Shown piece by piece: positions 15,941 through 25,069 of a DNA stretch of 64,000 nt. The position numbers and the translations under genes were made by a program. The stretch comes from Streptomyces longhuiensis. Its GTDB lineage: Bacteria > Actinomycetota > Actinomycetes > Streptomycetales > Streptomycetaceae. Each line of letters starts with the position of its first letter. Within the stretch, counting starts at the first letter, position 1. The stretch is taken from contig NZ_CP085173.1 in assembly GCF_020616555.1 (NCBI RefSeq), positions 4,914,001-4,978,000 of the forward strand, written 5' to 3'. Under the pieces are notes generated by a model. It was given only the letters and a program-made list of their open reading frames with translations. It was not told the origin of the DNA and did not search any database.

Positions 15941-17218
15941 GTGATTGACCTTCGCCTGCTCCGTGAGGACCCCGACCGTGTTCGCGCCTCCCAGCGCGCC
16001 CGTGGAGAGGACGTCGCACTCGTCGACGCCCTGCTCTCCGCCGACGAGCGGCGCAGGTCGTCCGGGCTCCGCTTCGACGAGCTCCGTTCCGAGCAGAAGT
16101 CGCTCGGCAAGCTGATCCCCAAGGCCTCCGCCGACGAGCGGCAGGAGCTCCTGAAGAAGACCGGCGAGCTCTCCGCCGCCGTCAAGAGCGCCGAGGCCGA
16201 GCAGCGCGAGGCCGAAGAGGAGACCCAGCGCCTCGCCCTCCTGCTGGGCAACATCGTGCACACGGACGTCCCGGTCGGTGGCGAGGAGGACTTCGTCGTC
16301 CTCGAGACGCACGGCACGATCCGTGACTTCGGCGCCGAGGGCTTCGAGCCCAAGGACCACCTGGAGCTCGGCGAGGCGCTCGGCGCCATCGACGTCGAGC
16401 GCGGCGCCAAGGTGTCGGGCTCGCGCTTCTACTACCTGACGGGCGTCGGCGCGCTCCTCGAACTGGCCCTGGTGAACGCGGCGATCGCGCAGGCCACCGA
16501 GGCCGGCTTCATCCCGATGCTGACGCCCGCCCTCGTGCGCCCGCGCGCCATGGAGGGCACGGGCTTCCTCGGCCAGGCCGCGGAGAACGTGTACCACCTG
16601 GAGAAGGACGACTACTACCTGGTCGGTACCTCCGAGGTCGCGCTCGCCGGGTACCACATGGACGAGATCCTCGACGCGGACAAGCTGCCGCTGCGTTACG
16701 CCGGCTTCTCGCCGTGCTTCCGCCGCGAGGCCGGTACGTACGGCAAGGACACCCGGGGCATCTTCCGCGTGCACCAGTTCGACAAGGTCGAGATGTTCTC
16801 GTACGTCGCTCCCGAGGACGCCGAGGCCGAGCACAAGCGGCTTCTGGAGTGGGAGAAGCAGTGGCTGACCGGCCTCGAACTGCCCTTCCAGGTCATCGAT
16901 GTGGCGACGGGCGACCTCGGTTCCTCGGCCTCGCGCAAGTTCGACTGCGAGGCGTGGATCCCGACGCAGGGCAAGTACCGCGAGCTGACCTCGGCGTCGA
17001 ACTGTGACGGCTTCCAGGCCCGCCGCCTGTCCATCCGGATGCGCGACGGCAAGAAAGTACAGCCGCTGTCGACGCTGAACGGCACGCTGTGCGCGGTGCC
17101 GCGCACCATCGTGGCCATCCTGGAGAATCACCAGCAGGCCGACGGCTCCGTGAGGGTGCCCGAGGTGCTGCGTCCGTACTTGGGGGGCCGAAAGATCCTG
17201 GAGCCGATCAACAAGTGA
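15941..17218 (+). CDS. serS: Seryl-tRNA synthetase
   Basis: 425 residues. It charges tRNA-Ser and also forms Ser-tRNA-Sec. An N-terminal antiparallel coiled-coil arm (about 30-105, rich in Glu, Lys and Ala) precedes the class II catalytic core. Motif 2 is in [20 protein letters not shown] (about 258-277); motif 3 lies near the C-terminus ([11 protein letters not shown]). The GTG start 15941 fits homologues ([12 protein letters not shown]). Its stop overlaps the next start (GTGA). Confidence 0.97.
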   Translation: MIDLRLLREDPDRVRASQRARGEDVALVDALLSADERRRSSGLRFDELRSEQKSLGKLIPKASADERQELLKKTGELSAAVKSAEAEQREAEEETQRLALLLGNIVHTDVPVGGEEDFVVLETHGTIRDFGAEGFEPKDHLELGEALGAIDVERGAKVSGSRFYYLTGVGALLELALVNAAIAQATEAGFIPMLTPALVRPRAMEGTGFLGQAAENVYHLEKDDYYLVGTSEVALAGYHMDEILDADKLPLRYAGFSPCFRREAGTYGKDTRGIFRVHQFDKVEMFSYVAPEDAEAEHKRLLEWEKQWLTGLELPFQVIDVATGDLGSSASRKFDCEAWIPTQGKYRELTSASNCDGFQARRLSIRMRDGKKVQPLSTLNGTLCAVPRTIVAILENHQQADGSVRVPEVLRPYLGGRKILEPINK

Positions 17219-18039
17219 GCCACCCTGCTCCGCTCGTTCACCCGTTCCCGTACAAACTCGTCGCGACCGATCTCGACGGGACGCTTCTGCGGCCCGACGA
17301 CACGGTCTCCGAGCGGACGCGTGAGGCGCTCACCGCGGTCACCGCGGCGGGCGCCGCCCACATCATCGTGACCGGGCGGGCCGTGCCCTGGACCCGGCAC
17401 ATCCTCGACGACCTCGGCTACGAGGGCCTCGCGGTGTGCGGGCAGGGCGCGCAGGTCTATCACGCGGGCGAGCACCGGCTGCTGACGTCGGTGACGCTCG
17501 ACCGGCAGCTGGCCGGTCTCGCCCTCTCCAAGATCGAGGCGGAGACCGGGCCGCTGGCCCTGGCCGCGAGCCGTGACGGCCTCGAGGGCGAGGTCATCGT
17601 GGGGCCCGGCTACCAGGTACAGGAAGGCCCCCTGCCGGTCATCCCGTTCACGGATGTCACCGAGCTCTGGAAAGCACCGCTGAACAAGGTGTACGTGCAG
17701 CACCCCGGCATGACCGACGACGAGCTGGCCGCCGTGGCGCTGGCCGTGGCCGGTGATCTGGTGGGCGTCACCATGGCGGGCGAGGGCATAGTCGAGCTGC
17801 TGCCGCTGGGTCTGTCCAAGGCGACCGGTCTCTCGCTCGCCGCGCGCCGGCTGGGCGCGAAGGCGGCCGACACGATCGCTTTCGGCGACATGCCCAACGA
17901 CATCCCGATGTTCGGCTGGGCGGCGCACGGCGTGGCGATGGCCAACGCCCACGCGGAGCTCAAGGCCGTCGCGGACGAGGTCACGACGTCGAACGCGGAC
18001 GACGGCATCGCGGTGGTCCTGGAACGCCTGCTGGGCTGA
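17215..18039 (+). CDS. HAD-superfamily phosphatase, Cof/IIB type
   Basis: 274 residues from GTG 17215, overlapping the serS stop by four bases. HAD motif I is [12 protein letters not shown] (two catalytic Asp, about residues 17-21), motif II HIIVTGR, motif III Lys in LGLSKATG, and motif [11 protein letters not shown]. The large cap between motifs II and III marks subclass IIB, which dephosphorylates sugar phosphates or FMN-like substrates. Substrate unknown. Coupled to serS; a strong hairpin follows. Confidence 0.9.
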   Translation: MSHPAPLVHPFPYKLVATDLDGTLLRPDDTVSERTREALTAVTAAGAAHIIVTGRAVPWTRHILDDLGYEGLAVCGQGAQVYHAGEHRLLTSVTLDRQLAGLALSKIEAETGPLALAASRDGLEGEVIVGPGYQVQEGPLPVIPFTDVTELWKAPLNKVYVQHPGMTDDELAAVALAVAGDLVGVTMAGEGIVELLPLGLSKATGLSLAARRLGAKAADTIAFGDMPNDIPMFGWAAHGVAMANAHAELKAVADEVTTSNADDGIAVVLERLLG

Positions 18040-18067
18040 CGGCCTGCCGTCGCCGCGGCCGTCCGCG

Positions 18068-18096
18068 GCTGCCGTTCCCCTGAGGGGAGCGGCAGC
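18068..18096 (+). terminator. Terminator after serS-HAD operon
   Basis: GCTGCCGTTCCCC / GGGGAGCGGCAGC, a 13-bp stem with one G-U pair and a 3-base loop, followed by GAAAAGTCTGGG. Confidence 0.75.
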
Positions 18097-18195
18097 GAAA
18101 AGTCTGGGTGGGCGGCCCGCGCACCCAGCAGGTGCGCGCTCGAAGCGGCCGCCCCGGGCAGCCTCCCCGTGAGCCGGCTCGTACGGAGTGAGTAA

Positions 18196-18255
18196 CTACT
18201 CCGGAGCCTGCCGTGGGCTGCCCTGCCGGGAGCTCGACGGAATCTTGACCGACAT
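18196..18255 (-). CDS. Possible 19-residue small ORF
   Basis: ATG 18255 to TAG encodes MSVKIPSSSRQGSPRQAPE. AGAGGAG lies eight bases before the start. It is isolated downstream of the 74-residue gene and convergent with the HAD gene. It could be a small peptide gene or chance; no family recognised. Confidence 0.25.
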   Translation of the reverse strand: MSVKIPSSSRQGSPRQAPE

Positions 18256-18365
18256 CGTCTCGCTCCTCTCCCAGCGGGCGGGCGCCGTGCGCGGCGCGGT
18301 TACAGAACTACTGTGCCCTTGCTGGGAGTTGGGCGCCACCGAATAAAACGGGGACCGGCGCGCGG

Positions 18366-18590
18366 CTAGCGCCTGCGCCACTTGCGGCGTCGGGCGCGGC
18401 TGAAGAACCAGCCCGCGGGGGGCTTGTCGGAGCGCCACGGCTGGGGCTCGGGGGACTCGTTCCGCCAGCGGGCGGCGAGCATGCGGGCCCGCGCGGACGG
18501 CTCCGTGGTCTCGGCGGACCGTATGAAGTCCTCGTCGAAGGTCACGTCCTCCCACGTCTCGTCCCGCTCGTACTCCGGATCCGCCGCCAT
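18366..18590 (-). CDS. Small conserved hypothetical protein, basic C-terminus
   Basis: 74 residues from ATG 18590, chosen because AGGAGGA (18597-18603) is spaced six bases from it; GTG 18596 would have no spacing. The N-terminal half is acidic (DPEYERDETWEDVTFDEDF), the C-terminus strongly basic (FSRARRRKWRRR). No signal peptide or membrane segment. It may be a small nucleic-acid or protein-binding protein; function unknown. Three imperfect 20-base repeats lie directly upstream. Confidence 0.7.
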   Translation of the reverse strand: MAADPEYERDETWEDVTFDEDFIRSAETTEPSARARMLAARWRNESPEPQPWRSDKPPAGWFFSRARRRKWRRR

Positions 18591-18599
18591 CTCCACTCC

Positions 18600-18657
18600 T
18601 CCTGGAACGGGTCACCTTCCTGGAGGACGGTTCGCCCTCCTGGAAAACAGGTCACCC
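18600..18657. repeat. Three imperfect 18-20-bp tandem repeats in the leader of the 74-residue gene
   Basis: Units 18600-18617, 18618-18637 and 18638-18657 (plus strand) each begin TCCTGGA and end in TCACC or TCGCC. They lie immediately upstream of, and partly overlap, the ribosome-site region of the gene starting at 18590. Confidence 0.6.
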
Positions 18658-18686
18658 TCCCGACCAGTGTCCTGATGGGAGGGTGA
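18652..18686 (-). terminator. Terminator of the ABC exporter operon
   Basis: TCACCCTCCC (18652-18661) and GGGAGGGTGA (18677-18686) form a perfect 10-bp stem just beyond the last ABC permease stop (18705) on the minus strand. Confidence 0.65.
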
Positions 18687-18704
18687 AGCCGCTGTCAAGA
18701 GCCG

Positions 18705-19424
18705 TCACTCCTCGCCGGCGAGCTTCAGCGTGCGCAGCTTCTGGCCCGCGTACCAGGTGGCGAGCACCGTGACCCCGGCGAGCAGGACAGTGGCGAGGGG
18801 CAGGCCGACGTCCGAGGTGATCAGGTCGCCGCCCGCCACCTTGTGGGCCACGGCGAGGGACCACTGCTGCACGCTGAGGGTGCGCGCACCGGCCACGAGC
18901 GACCCGAAGAGCGCCTCCCAGACCAAGGCGTAGACGAGGCCGAAGACCACCGCGTGGCGCGTGATCGTGCCGAGGAGCAGGAAGAGCGCGGCGTACGCGA
19001 TGGAGGCGACGAGCGCCGCGATCGTATAGGCGACGGCGATCTGCTGCCCGTTCCCGTTCAGGATCAGGCCCGCGATGAGCGTGGGGACCGCGGAGAACAC
19101 CATCGTCACGGCGATGGCGACGATCAGCTTGGTGAAGATGATCGTCGGGCGCTTGATCGGCTTCGCGAGGAGGTAGACGACGGAGCCGTCGTCGATCTCC
19201 GGGCCGATCGCGCCCGTGCCCGCGATGACGCCGATGATCGGCACCATCGTGGCGAGCGCGAACCCGCCCAGGACGTCGGCGGCGATCTGGTCGTCCGCTC
19301 CGGTGAGGCCGCGCACGAGCGCGGAGATCGCGATGAGCAGGACGGGCAGGGCACACAGGATGAGGGCCCGGCGGCGGCCGAGCAGGGCTCGGTAGGTGAG
19401 CCGGGCGACAGTGGGGTCGTACAT
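18705..19424 (-). CDS. ABC-2 type transporter permease
   Basis: 239 residues with about six transmembrane segments. The cytosolic N-terminus reads MYDPTVARLTYRALLGRRRA; EIDDGSVVYLLAKPIKRPTI is the loop typical of ABC-2 permeases (about 75-95). Last gene of the four-gene exporter operon, nine bases after its partner ATPase. The substrate is unknown; ABC-2 exporters of this shape often handle lipids, drugs or antimicrobial peptides. Confidence 0.88.
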   Translation of the reverse strand: MYDPTVARLTYRALLGRRRALILCALPVLLIAISALVRGLTGADDQIAADVLGGFALATMVPIIGVIAGTGAIGPEIDDGSVVYLLAKPIKRPTIIFTKLIVAIAVTMVFSAVPTLIAGLILNGNGQQIAVAYTIAALVASIAYAALFLLLGTITRHAVVFGLVYALVWEALFGSLVAGARTLSVQQWSLAVAHKVAGGDLITSDVGLPLATVLLAGVTVLATWYAGQKLRTLKLAGEE

Positions 19425-19433
19425 CAGGGCCTC

Positions 19434-20345
19434 CTACGCCGCGACCAGATACGAGAACACGGACTCGAGGGACTCGTCGGACGGCGAGACCGTGAGCAGT
19501 CTGATGCCGTGGGCCTTGGCGACCTGGGGCAGCAGGGTGGTGAACCGGCCGAAGTCGACGGCCTGGACGCGCAACGCGCCCTCCTTGAGGTCGACTTCGA
19601 TGCCCGCGGTGGACGGGTCCGCGATCAGGGCGGCCGCGAGGGCGCGGTCGTCGCTGGAGCGGATGAGATAGCGGTGCGGGCGGTCGGTCATCAGGCGGCG
19701 GATCTTGCGGAAGTCACCGCCGGCCGCGTGGCGCCCGGCGACGATCACCTCGATGTGGGAGGCGAGCTGCTCGACCTCTTCGAGGATGTGGGACGAGAAG
19801 AGGACCGTGCGGCCCTCGGCGCCCATGCGGCGCAGGAGGTCCATGAGCTGCATGCGCTGGCGCGGGTCCATGCCGTTGAACGGCTCGTCGAGCAGCAGCA
19901 CGGAGGGCTCGTGGACCAGGGCGGACGCCATCTTCACGCGCTGACGCATGCCCTTGGAGTACGTCGAGATCTTGCGGTCCTGCGCGTACTCCATCTCGAC
20001 CGTGGCGAGCGCCCTCTGCGCCTCGTGCGTGCCGAGGCCCTGCAACTCGGCGTTGGCGACGACGAATTCGCGGCCGGTGAGGAAGTCGTACATCGCCTCC
20101 CGCTCGGGGACGATGCCGATGTGGCGGTAGACCTGTTCGTTGCGCCAGATCGGCTCCCCGTCAAGGGTGACCGTTCCGTTCGACGGGGCGAGGAAGCCGC
20201 CCATCATGTTGATGAGGGTGGACTTTCCCGCGCCGTTCGGGCCGAGGAGGCCGGTGACGCCGGGGGAGATCGTCATCGTGATGTCGTTGACCGCCACCAC
20301 GTTGCCGAACCAGCGCGATACGTGGTCGATGTTGATCGTGGTCAC
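19434..20345 (-). CDS. ABC transporter ATP-binding protein
   Basis: 303 residues from GTG 20345 (MTTINIDHVSRWFG). Walker A GPNGAGKST (about 36-44), signature YSKGMRQR, Walker B LLLDEPFNGMD, and the switch His in SSHILEE. A C-terminal extension of about 90 residues is typical of the DrrA/CcmA-like export ATPases. Its start overlaps the upstream permease stop by four bases, so translation is coupled. Energises the permease encoded next at 18705. Confidence 0.92.
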   Translation of the reverse strand: MTTINIDHVSRWFGNVVAVNDITMTISPGVTGLLGPNGAGKSTLINMMGGFLAPSNGTVTLDGEPIWRNEQVYRHIGIVPEREAMYDFLTGREFVVANAELQGLGTHEAQRALATVEMEYAQDRKISTYSKGMRQRVKMASALVHEPSVLLLDEPFNGMDPRQRMQLMDLLRRMGAEGRTVLFSSHILEEVEQLASHIEVIVAGRHAAGGDFRKIRRLMTDRPHRYLIRSSDDRALAAALIADPSTAGIEVDLKEGALRVQAVDFGRFTTLLPQVAKAHGIRLLTVSPSDESLESVFSYLVAA

Positions 20346-21247
20346 AGTCCGACCTTCCGGTAGCGGCGCATCAGGAGGCCGTAGCAGCCCGCGATGAGTC
20401 CGAGCACGACGAGCAGATAGACGACGCCCTGGCCGGTCGAAGGGCCGTGTCCGCCGGGGAAGGCCGAGGTGGCGCCGAGGAAGGCGGTCTGCACGCCGTC
20501 GATGAGGGTGACCGGCGAGAAGAGGCCGAGCCACGTGATCGCGCCGCCGTTGTCCTGCGAGTCGGCGATGGCCTGGACGGTGGAGACCGCCCCGTAGGAG
20601 ATGGTCATGACGGCGATGACGGCGGCGATGCCGAAGCCGCGGCGGGGGGTGACCGCCGAGACGACGAGGCCGATGCCGGCGAAGAGCAGCGAGAGCAGAG
20701 CCACGGAGACCAGTCCCTGGGCGAATCCCTTGGTCTGTTCGGCGAAGTCGAGCTTGGCGAGCAGCGCGCCCACGTAGAGCACGATCAGCGGGGCCGCCGT
20801 GAGCGCGAAGAGGGCGGAGGTCATGGCCGCGAACTTCGCCAGGACGTAGTCACCGCGCTCGATGGGGCGGGAGAAGTACAGGGGGACCGTCTTGAAGCGC
20901 AGGTCGCGCGAGACGGACTGGGGTGCCTGGGAGGCGAGATAGAGACCGATGACGGCCTGCAGGAGGACCGCGTAGCGCGTGTAGTCGACCGGCAGGTCCT
21001 TCATCTTGGTGGTGACGGCCACCGCGACCATGATCAGCGCGGGGACGCACATCACGACGAAGAGCAGCATCGGCAGCACTTTGGACTTGGCCGAGCGGCC
21101 GAGGCCGTAGGCGCCGCGCAGGCTCTGGGAGAAGAGCGAGCGGCGGGCGTAGGCGCGGCCGAGGCGCGGGCCGTCGTAGTGGCGGTAGCCGATGTTGTGG
21201 ATGCGGGTCTGCTCACCGGCGGGGGTGAGGGACTGCTCAACCGCCAT
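20342..21247 (-). CDS. ABC-2 type transporter permease
   Basis: 301 residues. A long cytosolic N-terminus (about 60 residues, IHNIGYRHYDGPRLGR) precedes six hydrophobic segments. The SRDLRFKTVPLYFSRPIERGDY loop (about 118-140) is the ABC-2 permease signature region. The IGYRHYDGPRLGR segment is characteristic of a permease subgroup paired with DrrA-like ATPases in actinobacteria. Overlaps the first ATPase gene by 11 bases. Confidence 0.9.
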   Translation of the reverse strand: MAVEQSLTPAGEQTRIHNIGYRHYDGPRLGRAYARRSLFSQSLRGAYGLGRSAKSKVLPMLLFVVMCVPALIMVAVAVTTKMKDLPVDYTRYAVLLQAVIGLYLASQAPQSVSRDLRFKTVPLYFSRPIERGDYVLAKFAAMTSALFALTAAPLIVLYVGALLAKLDFAEQTKGFAQGLVSVALLSLLFAGIGLVVSAVTPRRGFGIAAVIAVMTISYGAVSTVQAIADSQDNGGAITWLGLFSPVTLIDGVQTAFLGATSAFPGGHGPSTGQGVVYLLVVLGLIAGCYGLLMRRYRKVGL

Positions 21248-22208
21248 GGGTGACCGCCTCCTTCCGCTCGTTGTCCGTCTCTGAGCGGAAGACCTCCGCG
21301 ATGTGGTGCCTGCGCTGTTCCATCCGGATCAGCCCGAGGCCGAGCTCGGCGACGATGTCGCGCACGAGGTCGTAGGTGTCGTCGCTCTGGGTGGTGATCA
21401 GCACCGTGTGTCCGGCGCCGGGAAGCTCTCCGCCGGTCGCGGTCTCGATGCCGCGCAGAGCGAAGGCGTCGCGCAACGCGCGCGTGCCGTCCGGGTGTTC
21501 GTCGGAGTCGGTGACCTCGATCGCCAGAGTCGTCGTGGTCTGGGTGAAGTCCGTGGTGGAACTGGAGCGCAGGAGCTTTCCGCCGTCGACCACGACGACG
21601 TGGTCACAGGTGCGCTCGAGCTCGCCCAGGAGGTGCGAGGTGACGAGGACCGAGATGCCGAAGTCGGTGTGGACGCGGCGGATCAGGTCGAGCATGTCGT
21701 CACGGCCGACCGGGTCGAGACCGTTCGTCGGTTCGTCGAGAAAGACGAGCTGCGGGTCGTGGACAAGGGCCTGCGCGAGCTTCACGCGCTGCTTCATGCC
21801 CGTCGAGTAGCCGCCGATGGGGCGGTAGCGCTCTTCGTAGAGGCCGACGTGGCGCAGGGTGTCGGCGGTGCGCTCGCGGGCCGCGGTGGGCGGCAGGCCC
21901 GACATGCGCGCCATGTGGACGACGAACTCGGTGGCCGAGACGTCGGGCGGCAGGCAGTCGTGTTCCGGCATGTAGCCGACGCGTTCGCGGATGGCGGCGC
22001 CTTCGGTGGCCACGTCGAGGCCGAGCACGGCGGCACGACCCTCCGTGGCGGGGGACAGACCCAGAAGGATCTTGATCAGTGTGGACTTGCCGGCTCCATT
22101 GGCTCCGACGAGTCCCGTCACACCGGGCCCGATGTCCATGGAGAGCCGGTCAAGCGCGGTCACCCGGGGGAACCGCTTGCTCAGGCTTTCGGTCGCGATC
22201 ACAGTCAC
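21237..22208 (-). CDS. ABC transporter ATP-binding protein
   Basis: 323 residues from GTG 22208. An alternative GTG at 22202 is better spaced (seven bases) from CGAGG (22210-22214). Walker A GANGAGKST, signature YSTGMKQR, Walker B LVFLDEPTNGLD, switch His in TSHLLGE, and a C-terminal accessory domain ending in a charged tail. First gene of the operon ATPase-permease-ATPase-permease, which would build two related exporters or one mixed complex. Confidence 0.92.
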   Translation of the reverse strand: MTVIATESLSKRFPRVTALDRLSMDIGPGVTGLVGANGAGKSTLIKILLGLSPATEGRAAVLGLDVATEGAAIRERVGYMPEHDCLPPDVSATEFVVHMARMSGLPPTAARERTADTLRHVGLYEERYRPIGGYSTGMKQRVKLAQALVHDPQLVFLDEPTNGLDPVGRDDMLDLIRRVHTDFGISVLVTSHLLGELERTCDHVVVVDGGKLLRSSSTTDFTQTTTTLAIEVTDSDEHPDGTRALRDAFALRGIETATGGELPGAGHTVLITTQSDDTYDLVRDIVAELGLGLIRMEQRRHHIAEVFRSETDNERKEAVTHGG

Positions 22209-22286
22209 ACCTCGAAGGTAGTGGCGCAGACCACACGGATCGTCAGACCAGGGGCTTGTCCCCGTCTCAGACTCGAGTACTACGGG

Positions 22287-22296
22287 TCCCTAGGGG
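22287..22296. promoter_or_regulatory. Palindromic TCCCTAGGGG element upstream of the ABC operon
   Basis: TCCCTAGGGG lies about 80 bases before the first ATPase gene; its reverse complement recurs at 48767-48776 before the DUF5326 gene. Possibly a shared operator; the regulator is unknown. Confidence 0.3.
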
Positions 22297-22445
22297 TTCC
22301 TCCCTGAGTCGCCCTCCGTGAGCTCCCGGAGTTTTCCACAGGCGCGCCCGCACACCCCTTGACGCAGCCGCCAACCATTGTCACATTCATCAGTGTCAAG
22401 TTACGAGCGCGTACGGCAACGGACCGGACACGGACGGACGGTGGC

Positions 22446-23288
22446 ATGACCCCAGCAGTGGTACGTGAACTCTCCGCGGAGCTGCGGGGGTTCAGAGAAG
22501 TCCAGTCCCTCGCGTACGAGTGCGCGGAGGCGGTCGCGGCGCAGCTCAAGCCGGGCGTGACGGAGCGCGAGGCCGCCCGGATGCAGCGGGAGTGGCTGCG
22601 GGAGCGCGGGGTGCGCGACTGGTTCCATCTGCCGTTCGCCTGGTTCGGCGACCGCACGGCGTTCGCCGGCTTCCGGATCCCGCTCCAGTTCTTCCCGACG
22701 AACCGGAAGCTGGAGGCGGGGATGCCGTTCATCCTCGACATGGCCCCGGTCCACAAGGGCTACACGGCGGACATCGGCTACTCGGGCTCGCTCGGCCTCA
22801 ATCCCGTGCAGGACAAGCTGCTCGCCGACCTCGAGGCACACCGCGAGCTGATCGTGCGCGAGGTCCGTGAGCGCCGTTCCCTGCGGGAGATCTACGAGGA
22901 CGTGGACCGTCTCATGGTCCGCCAGGGCTATGCGAACCGGCATCGCGCGTACCCGTTCGGGGTGATCGCGCACAAGGTGGACCGGGTCAAGGAGCGCCGG
23001 ATCTCCCCGACGCTGTTCGGCTTCGGCACGCAGTCCCTCAAGGGACTCGCGAGCGACGCGATCCACGGGCACCGGGACGGCTGGTCCCCGCTGTGGTCGC
23101 CGTACAAGTTCTCCGACCATCCGCCGCAGCCGGGCCTGTGGGCGGTGGAGCCGCACCTCGGTTTCCGGGGTACGGGCGCGAAGTTCGAGGAGATCCTGGT
23201 CGTCACCGACTCCAAGGACCCCGAGCAGAGCGCGTTCTGGCTGGACGACGATCTGCCGCATGTGCGGCGCTGGGCGGAGGGCATCTGA
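22446..23288 (+). CDS. M24 family metallopeptidase-like protein
   Basis: 280 residues from ATG 22446. The pita-bread fold spans nearly the whole protein. Metal ligands appear in ILDMAPV and YTADIGYSG (Asp, Asp), IAHKVDR (His), WAVEPHLG and KFEEILVV (Glu, Glu). It may be a peptidase or a creatinase-like hydrolase; substrate unknown. The stop shares one base with the next start (TGATG), making it the first gene of a coupled operon with the hydrolase/SDR fusion. Confidence 0.85.
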   Translation: MTPAVVRELSAELRGFREVQSLAYECAEAVAAQLKPGVTEREAARMQREWLRERGVRDWFHLPFAWFGDRTAFAGFRIPLQFFPTNRKLEAGMPFILDMAPVHKGYTADIGYSGSLGLNPVQDKLLADLEAHRELIVREVRERRSLREIYEDVDRLMVRQGYANRHRAYPFGVIAHKVDRVKERRISPTLFGFGTQSLKGLASDAIHGHRDGWSPLWSPYKFSDHPPQPGLWAVEPHLGFRGTGAKFEEILVVTDSKDPEQSAFWLDDDLPHVRRWAEGI

Positions 23289-25069
23289 TGGCGGAACTCA
23301 AGGGGCTGGCCGGAGCGCGGGAGCGCTGGGTGAGCACGGGCGGTGTCGAGCTGTGCGTGGCCGAGCTGGGCGACCCGACCCGGCCCACGGTGGTGCTCGT
23401 GCACGGGTACCCGGACTCCAAGGAGGTGTGGTCGGAGGTCGCCGAGCGGCTCGCGGACCGCTTCCATGTGGTCCTGTACGACGTGCGGGGCCACGGCAGG
23501 TCGACGGCGCCGACACCGCTGCGCGGCGGGTTCACGCTGGAGAAGCTGACGGACGACTTCCTCGCGGTCGCCGACGCGGTCAGCCCGGACGAGCCGGTCC
23601 ATCTGGTCGGCCACGACTGGGGCTCGGTGCAGTCCTGGGAGTTCGCCACGGTCCGGCGCACCGAGGGCAGGATCGCCTCCTTCACCTCGATGTCGGGCCC
23701 GTCGCTCGACCACTTCGGACACTGGATCAAGAAGCGCATGGCACGGCCGACGCCCCGCAGGGTGGGCCAGTTGCTCGGCCAGGGCGCCAAGTCCTGGTAC
23801 GTGTACATGCTGCACACTCCGGTGCTGCCCGAGCTCGCCTGGCGCGGGCCGCTCGGCAAGCGCTGGCCGAAGATCCTCGAACGTATGGAGAAGGTGCCGG
23901 CGGGCGACTACCCGACGCCGTCCCTGCCCTCGGACGCCGCCCACGGCGCCTGGCTCTACCGGGACAACGTACGGGCGCGGCTGAGCAGGCCACGCGCTGA
24001 CGCGTACGCGCACGTGCCGGTGCAGCTCGTCCTGCCCCTCGGCGACATCTTCCTGTCCCAGCGGCTCTATGACGAACTGGAGCTGTGGGCACCGGGGTTG
24101 GTCCGGCGCACGCTGCCTGCCAAGCACTGGGTGCCGCGCACCAGGCCGGACCAACTGTCGGCGTGGATCAGCGAGTTCGTCCTGGCGAACGAGGAGCGGG
24201 AGGCCGGTGTGCCCGCACACCGCACGAAGGCGACGGGCAAGCACGCCGAGCGCTTCGGCGGCCAGCTCGTGCTGGTCACCGGCGCGGGCAGCGGCATCGG
24301 GCGGGCCACCGCCTTCGCGTTCGCCGAGGCCGGCGCGCGCGTGGTGGCCGTCGACCGGGACGCGGAGAGCGCGGCCCGCACCGCCGAGATGGCCCAGCTC
24401 ATCGGCGCCCCCCAGGCATGGGCCGAGACCGTCGACGTCACCGACGAGCAGGCCATGGAGAAGCTCGCCGAGAAGGTCGCCGCCGAATACGGCATCGTCG
24501 ACGTGCTGGTGAACAACGCGGGCATCGGCCTGTCCGGATCCTTCTTCGACACCACGCCGGAGGACTGGAAGAAGGTCCTCGACGTCAATCTGTGGGGCGT
24601 CATCCACGGCTGTCGCCTGTTCGGCAAGCAGATGGCCGAGCGCGGCCAGGGCGGCCACATCGTGAACACGGCGTCCGCCGCGGCGTTCCAGCCCTCCAAG
24701 GCGCTGCCCGCCTACAGCACGTCCAAGGCAGCCGTCCTCATGCTCAGCGAGTGCCTGCGCGCCGAGCTGGCGGGCCAGGGGATCGGTGTCTCCGCGATCT
24801 GTCCCGGCCTCGTTAACACGAACATCACGGCGACGGCCCGCTTCGCCGGGGTCGACGCCGAGGAGGAGAAGCGCCGCCAGAAGAAGTCCTCGCGCCTGTA
24901 CGGGCTGCGCAACTACCCGCCGGAGAAGGTCGCCGACGCGATCCTGACCGCCGTCGTGCGCAATCAGGCGGTCGTCCCGGTCACGCCCGAGGCCCGCGGC
25001 GCCCACCTCATGTCCCGCTTCACGCCCAAGGCCCTGCGCGCCGTCGCACGACTGGAGCCGCCGTTGTGA
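23288..25069 (+). CDS. EphD-like fusion: alpha/beta hydrolase plus short-chain dehydrogenase
   Basis: 593 residues. The N-terminal alpha/beta hydrolase (about 1-295) has the oxyanion HGYP (39-42) and the nucleophile motif GHD110WGS, as in epoxide hydrolases. The C-terminal SDR (about 325-593) has TGAGSGIG (331-338, NADP(H) loop), NNAG, and catalytic Y476-S-T-S-K480. The same two-domain layout and length occur in M. tuberculosis EphD, linked to lipid modification. A fatty-acid epoxide or hydroxy-lipid substrate is inference. Coupled to both neighbours. Confidence 0.92.
   Translation: MAELKGLAGARERWVSTGGVELCVAELGDPTRPTVVLVHGYPDSKEVWSEVAERLADRFHVVLYDVRGHGRSTAPTPLRGGFTLEKLTDDFLAVADAVSPDEPVHLVGHDWGSVQSWEFATVRRTEGRIASFTSMSGPSLDHFGHWIKKRMARPTPRRVGQLLGQGAKSWYVYMLHTPVLPELAWRGPLGKRWPKILERMEKVPAGDYPTPSLPSDAAHGAWLYRDNVRARLSRPRADAYAHVPVQLVLPLGDIFLSQRLYDELELWAPGLVRRTLPAKHWVPRTRPDQLSAWISEFVLANEEREAGVPAHRTKATGKHAERFGGQLVLVTGAGSGIGRATAFAFAEAGARVVAVDRDAESAARTAEMAQLIGAPQAWAETVDVTDEQAMEKLAEKVAAEYGIVDVLVNNAGIGLSGSFFDTTPEDWKKVLDVNLWGVIHGCRLFGKQMAERGQGGHIVNTASAAAFQPSKALPAYSTSKAAVLMLSECLRAELAGQGIGVSAICPGLVNTNITATARFAGVDAEEEKRRQKKSSRLYGLRNYPPEKVADAILTAVVRNQAVVPVTPEARGAHLMSRFTPKALRAVARLEPPL

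Noticed and set aside
18843..20363. A 506-codon plus-strand frame across the ABC genes
   Set aside because: Antisense to ABC genes with Walker motifs; composition typical of a GC-driven shadow.
22332..22340. TTTTCCACA as a DnaA box before the M24 gene
   Set aside because: A single one-mismatch box without neighbours is expected by chance at this length.
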